Source: Luidia sarsii
Lineage: Eukaryota > Echinodermata > Asteroidea > Paxillosida > Luidiidae
Direction: 5' to 3'
NCBI GenBank assembly: GCA_949987565.1
Contig: OX465101.1
Location: 21,381,624-21,445,623, forward strand
Length of the DNA: 64,000 nt
This document shows, one piece after another, positions 58,747 to 64,000 of this stretch (position 1 is the first letter of the stretch; every line of letters begins with the position of its first letter). A program made the translations under genes and the position numbers. A model generated the notes under the pieces. It did no database searches, was not told the origin of the DNA, and saw only the letters and a list, made by a program, of their open reading frames with translations.

Positions 58747-61138
58747 TCGTGGGAACCCCCGTTTTCGACGCTACACGTTTTCGACGCTTAGCCTTCTAAC
58801 TCACATCGCACTATGAAAACAACTCCGTACAACGATCTCAGACTTCGTATCTTACAGTTGGTTTCCTGCTCTTGTCCGTCACCGAAAATGTGGAAATTTA
58901 AGGCTTTTCCAGTAGGCCAAACTCGTGTTATTCAAAAAGTTGCTCTTTTGGGGTCTATTTTCCTAGGTACAAAATTGGCAGTTGCTTCGAAGCTCCAGTT
59001 TTCTTTATTGTTGGTCCTAATCTGAGTGTACCATAATAAACCCCAACAACTGTAGAAAAAAAATATATCATGCAACTTGAGGCAGTCCGTTCTGGGTAAA
59101 AACTATGGAGGCTCCTATAGAGTGTCTCGCTTATATAATTAAAAAAAAATTTTTTTTTATTATTATTTAAAGACAAAAAGTCACATGGCCCAATAGGCTT
59201 TTTAAAAAAAATAAAAAAAATAAAAGGGCAGCTAGAGAAAGTACCAAGAAGGAGGAAATGTGTCTCTGAAGTGACATTGGGAAAGGTCATAACTGAAGAA
59301 GCAGTGAGAATGAGGATTGTGGGGTTTTTTAAACGTCACAAAAGAAGACATCAACAAGACCAAAATTTACGTTTTAAGCATAAATTATGAATGATTTGAG
59401 GAAAGTGTTAGAAGCAGTGTGGAAAAACAAAAACAAATATGAACAAACAAAAAAACATACAGGGAAGAATTTTACAGTGCCACACAGCATTTTGAGTTAT
59501 TTTAAGAATTTATTTTGCGTTTGGCTGCACTGGGACACCTTACTAAACACCACCGACGAAAATAGGTGATGATGCTTACTGCGCGGTGCGCCGCGGACGT
59601 CAACAAAACCGGGTAATCTTACGAAAGTGACAGGCTTGATCAACCTTCTCTATGATTATTCTAATAGTCTGTGGTGTGGAGAAAGTGACTGGGACCTCTT
59701 TTAGTGTGATACTTTCGTCCACATTGTTCAGTTTGAAGAAAAGTCCTTATATCGTCGAAAACCGGTTATTGGAGGATACAGTAGTACTACTACTACTAGT
59801 AGTACTACTACTAGTACTAGTACTAGTAGTAGTAGTAGTACTAGTACTACTAGTACTTAGTAGTAGTACTAGTAGTAGTAGTAGTACTTAGTAGTACTAG
59901 TACTAGTACTATTGTACCATGGAGGAATATTAGTAGGGTCCAAGGAATCCTGCTGGGAAACCCTGTAAGTAACTATGTGTTCGACTCCATGCCTACCCCT
60001 GACCAAAACCCCCAGATTTTACCCCGAAAACACCCCTGAAACCATCCCACGCACCCATCTTTGGATTAATTGAGAATCACCGATTTCAATACTGGTAATT
60101 TGTTTACTCACGTTTGGGGGAAAAGGAGACATTAGGAGACTGTAGTATCCTCCAGTTACCGGTTTTCGACGATATAAGGACTTTTCTTCAAGCTGACCAA
60201 TGTGGACGAAAGTATCACACTAAAAGAGCTCTCAGTCACTTTTTCCACACCACAGACTATTACTTTGTATTAGAATAATCATAGAGAAGGTTGATCAAGC
60301 CTGTCACTTTCGTAAGATTACCCGGTTTTGTTGATGTCCACAGCGCACCGCGCAGTAAGCATCGTCACCTATTTTGGATGGTGGTGTTTAGTAAGGTGTC
60401 CCAGTGCAGCCAAACGCAAAATAAATTCTTAAAATAACTCAAAATGCTGTGTGGCACTGTAAAATTCTTTCCCGTATGTTTTTTCGTGTTCATCTTTGTG
60501 TTTTTTTTCGACAGTGCTTTTAACACTTTCCTCAAATCATTCATAACGTATGCTTAAAACGTATTGGTCTGGTTGATGTTTCCTTTTTTGTGACGTTTAA
60601 AAAAACTCCACAATCCTTTTTCTCACTGCTTCTTCAGTTATGACCTTTCCCAATATCACTCCAGAGACACATTTCCTCCTTCTTGGTACTTTCTCTCGCT
60701 GCCCTTTTTTTTCTTCTTCATTTTTGATAAAAGCCTATTGGGCCATGTCACTTTTTGTCTTTAAATAACCAAAAAATATTTTAAAAAAATATATAAGCGA
60801 GACGCCCTATAGGAGCCTCCATAGTTTTTACCCTGAACGGACTTCCTCAAGTTGCGTGATATATATTTTTTCTACGTATGTTGAGGTTTGTTATGGTACA
60901 CTTAGATTTTTTTTAGGACAAACAATAAAGAAAACTGGAGCTTCGAAGCAACTGCCAATTTTGTACCTAGGAAAATTATAGACCCCAAAAGAGCAAGTTT
61001 TTGAATTACACGAGTTTGGCCTACTGGAAAAGCCTTAAATTTCCAGATCGTTATACGGAGTTGTTTTCATCGTGCGATGTGAGTTAGAAGGCGAAACGTC
61101 GAAAACGTGTACCGTCGAAAACGGGGGTTCCCACGATA
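58747..61138. mobile_element. Giant inverted repeat, 2.4 kb, with about 1 kb arms
   Basis: The left arm 58747-59785 starts CGTGGGAACCCCCGTTTTCG and ends CGTCGAAAACCGGTTATTGG. The right arm 60138-61138 is its diverged inverse and ends CGAAAACGGGGGTTCCCACG. Small indels distinguish them. The 350-bp spacer contains a CTAGTA microsatellite and a segment (59990-60125) that is the inverse of 58245-58400. No transposase seen. Confidence 0.85.
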
Positions 61139-61604
61139 CATGGTACATGTACACATGTAGTATATTCAGGTGTACATGTATATGTTGGTGTTGGATAGTT
61201 CCAAGCATGCATGATATAATAATAAAGCGAAGAACGGATGACTATTACTCAGCAGAAAAACGCTCAGTCATTCTTTTGTATTGATAAACTAATTGTTTCT
61301 GGCGAAGTGGCAATTATACCTCCGAAGGAAAAAAACCTACAAACGGGGTTTTAAGTCGGTATACTATATTGTTGATTCCATAGAGTTATAATTATGATAG
61401 AAAGGTAACTAAATACACATCCATGGTATAAACTCGGGTTTACATACAATTACAAAGCCGACATTTTTTTTACTGATATACGCGCCGTTCATAAATCCTT
61501 AAAAAAACTCCTTTGTAGAGTAGTGCATGGGTTGTCGAAACATAATGATGGTCTCATAAATTTGTGCTTTTTAATTATAGCTAATTGAAAAACTGGCAAA
61601 GAAA

Positions 61605-61720
61605 ACCCTTGCTGGACTGACACTGGGACTTGAACCCGAGACCTTTGGATTAACGTACCTCTACCAGTACCAGTGCTCTCGTACTCCATCCTGGCCCTAT
61701 AGGCATCCGGTTGATTATGT
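61605..61720 (-). repeat. tRNA-derived SINE-like fragment
   Basis: On the - strand GAGTACGAGAGCACTGGTAC is followed by AAGGTCTCGGGTTCAAGTCC, a good B box. The rest of a cloverleaf is not convincing. Confidence 0.5.
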
Positions 61721-61729
61721 GGCCCATGT

Positions 61730-64000
61730 GTGGCCTTAGCCTTGTGCAACCATTGATCTCCATAATAAAGACTGGATAGGACACCGCGCGTTGCTCGTGC
61801 ACAAAATACGCGGTCGAACAATGGCGGCGCGCAACGCTTCAGGAGGGTAGAGTTGTGTGTGTTGGTTAGAGCATCTTGCTCTATGGTTGAAGTTCACTCG
61901 CTTGGCTTTGGACGAATTCAGTGGCCTACCTTGTAGTTGTAGGAACGAGTAATTAAGGTGCCGGAAATAATTTGTATATTCTCTTAATTTACGCCGAAGT
62001 ATGAATAATTCACGGTGCTTTTAACCTTGCCTATAGGAACGAGCATGACGCACTCACACGCTTTTTTTTTTCAATTTTTTTTTTCTTGAATAGCCCTATT
62101 ATTTTGTTTAGCCTATAACTGTCTCTGCATCTGCATAATAGGTTATTCTCAATTAGCTCATCGAATCCGCGTTTGAATCGGCCACGGCTACACATTGGTT
62201 TGCTGTTGTCTATTTTAACTTTTCTGAGCAACTTCAGGAATAAAAAAACCCAAAATACTGCCGGAGCAACATTTTTTCATTCATTCAACGCTTGCACAAT
62301 TTATTGCAAATTGACAAAAAACAATGCAGATTTATTTCTTGTAAAAGTTTTGCACATGGTTATAATGCTATAGTCACCGGTGATATCCAAGGCCCCACCT
62401 ACCAAAATACCAACAACCATTATCACAATGATTTCACCCAGATCAACAAAGCCAATCATCTTCTCATAGCTTGGTCGAATGTCGAATGGTCGCACTCAAC
62501 AAAGTTACGAATGCATCATTATCTAACGTAATTGAGGAGAATTTATATTTATGGTAGTAATCTTGAACCTTGGAGCATTGGAAGTTTGGAACCTTGTTGA
62601 GATAATCCTGGCTTCCCGTCAATTCCATAAAACAATCTGTGAAAAACATAAAAGGAAAATTAGTAGGCTAGCTATTAGTACAATCATGTAGTAGTAGTAC
62701 TATCTCTAACTTATTTGGATACTGTTACCCAATCATTCTTTTTTTCAAGGGGTGGATTCAGCTTTTGCGTGACCCAATTAACAGCAGTTGTCAATGATTA
62801 CTTAAGTTAATAAAGTTGTTCAGTCATTATTCTTCATCCGAAGTTGGTAAATGGTGATAAGAACCGTAGCCTAAGTAAATGGTAGGCCGGTGGCTATGCA
62901 GGAAGGGGGGTAGGTTTGGCCTTCTCCCGGAAAAAAATCCTTCTTTGAAGATGATTTTTGGGCCTATAATGTTAATGATTTTTTTACCACTGCTGGAACA
63001 ACAGAGGTCATAATTATGCCATAAATTGAAAATCTCAGTCATCAATATAAGCATTATAAAGTACTAAAGCCCTAAATGAGTCCATCTGGGCTAACCAACA
63101 ACTTACTTGTGAAAAGTTAGTCCTTTCTTACGGCTCACTTTCCCGTCCCTCTCCGGGCAATTCACTGCTGCGCACACTTTGACCATAGTACTTTGCGAAA
63201 TTTCCTATTTTATTCGTGTATGTTCACTTTTCTTCAAAAGATGACTATTTGAAGGGAAAAATGCGTCCACTTCTTTGAGATGTCCATTCAAATGTGTACG
63301 CGCAGCAAAACGACACGTTCGTTTCTTACCCTCTTGACAAAACGCACACGCGGACGCGCATTTGACGCAGTGTCCTATCCAGTCTTTATTATGGAGATCA
63401 ATGTGTGCAACTCAGTACTCACTCGCAATGAAATCCAAAGCCCGCCGCCAACGGCCAACGGGTTGGTTTGTGTAAATCTTCCGTATTTTATAATTCAAAT
63501 GGCTTGTGGAAAAACACTCGGCTAGCAACATGCAGGTTCGTGGTTGGAATCGCGGGGGTTGTATTTTTCTCGGCAAGATCCTGCATTGTAGTATAAGATG
63601 TTTAAAACAAACTCCCACAAACACCAGCGTAGCATTGTGGTGCATCATACTCATAGCTAGATGTGTCGGTGTGAAAATGGCTTCCTCCATGCTGTGACGC
63701 TGGGAACTGTCCTCATAATCCAGTTTTGCGTCTTCGTACAGGCCGGCGCGGCACATGCTTTTGGTTGACATGCTTTTGGTTCCGGGAGGTCTGACAGCTT
63801 GGTCTGACACCACATAATTTCTTGTCTCGCAAGCTTTGATTACTGATTTTACGATTTTGCACACGGGACGAAGCAATCCCGGGAGTCTAAAGACTTGGTC
63901 TGACACATTTTTTTCTTATCCTTTGCCCATCACAATGGTTTTATGCGAAGGATACTTTGTGAGCCCGGTTTATTACTTGAGTCAATCTTAGAGGTAGAGC
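61730..64000. other. Right end: no gene identified
   Basis: Mixed unique-looking and repeat sequence. A weak transposase-like fragment lies at 62385-62480 on the - strand. Nothing forms a chain of exons. Confidence 0.35.

Noticed and set aside
58813..59025. Conserved 60-70 aa peptide also encoded at 41891-42085
   Set aside because: Both are the same repeat element; the shared frame reflects DNA similarity, and the inverted copy at 60.9 kb breaks it.
62464..62649. A last exon on the - strand with a good-looking acceptor (TTTTTCACAG)
   Set aside because: None of the frames shows a recognisable family and no partner exon upstream was found.

Overview
The window is animal nuclear DNA. Protein similarity is confined to short blocks bounded by GT-AG splice sites, reading phase carries exactly from block to block, introns reach about 10 kb, and there are no operons or ribosome-binding sites. 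The density of foldback and MITE-like repeats, Penelope-like remnants, tRNA-like SINE fragments and GTACATGTAC or CTAGTA palindromic simple sequence suggests a marine invertebrate (echinoderm, cephalochordate, hemichordate or mollusc). I cannot fix the species.

Three protein-coding genes can be rebuilt exon by exon. (1) The 3' half of PPP4R3/SMEK, the regulatory subunit 3 of protein phosphatase 4, lies on the + strand (coding exons 867-10635, 5' exons off the left edge), with a 3' UTR to about 13.2 kb. (2) A complete CFAP36 (CCDC104, BART-domain cilia protein) lies on the - strand in eight coding exons from 41561 down to 18273, encoding 371 aa. (3) A complete TTLL15-like gene, a membrane-anchored member of the tubulin tyrosine ligase-like family, lies on the - strand in twelve coding exons from 56856 down to 46346, encoding 519 aa. 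PPP4R3 and CFAP36 converge tail to tail, as I recall for human PPP4R3B and CFAP36 on 2p16, so this looks like old microsynteny.

Most of the remaining sequence is repeats, many inside introns. CFAP36 intron 7 holds a 7.6 kb array of a 12-bp unit with higher-order structure, and intron 5 a 3 kb array of a 9-bp unit. TTLL15 intron 1 holds a 1.3 kb array of a 25-bp unit, and intron 9 a 0.5 kb array of an 18-bp unit. The very long open frames across these arrays follow from stop-free units and are not genes. Mobile remnants include Penelope-like RT fragments, a non-LTR retrotransposon tail, a hAT-like element with 8-bp target duplications, a TTAA-flanked MITE family, a 2.4 kb giant inverted repeat, and several foldbacks.

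The most unusual signals are these: (a) a family of hammerhead-ribozyme-like hairpins (CTGANGA, stem II, GAAACGTC), one inside a 106-bp insertion with a 12-bp target duplication; (b) the 25-bp array, bounded by two such hairpins in opposite orientation and possibly grown from their stem-loop; (c) 25-32 bp perfect hairpins built on CATGGAGG, inserted near CFAP36 exon 1 with apparent target duplications and, in one case, two empty-site copies in the same window. From 61.1 to 64 kb I see only repeats and weak fragments.
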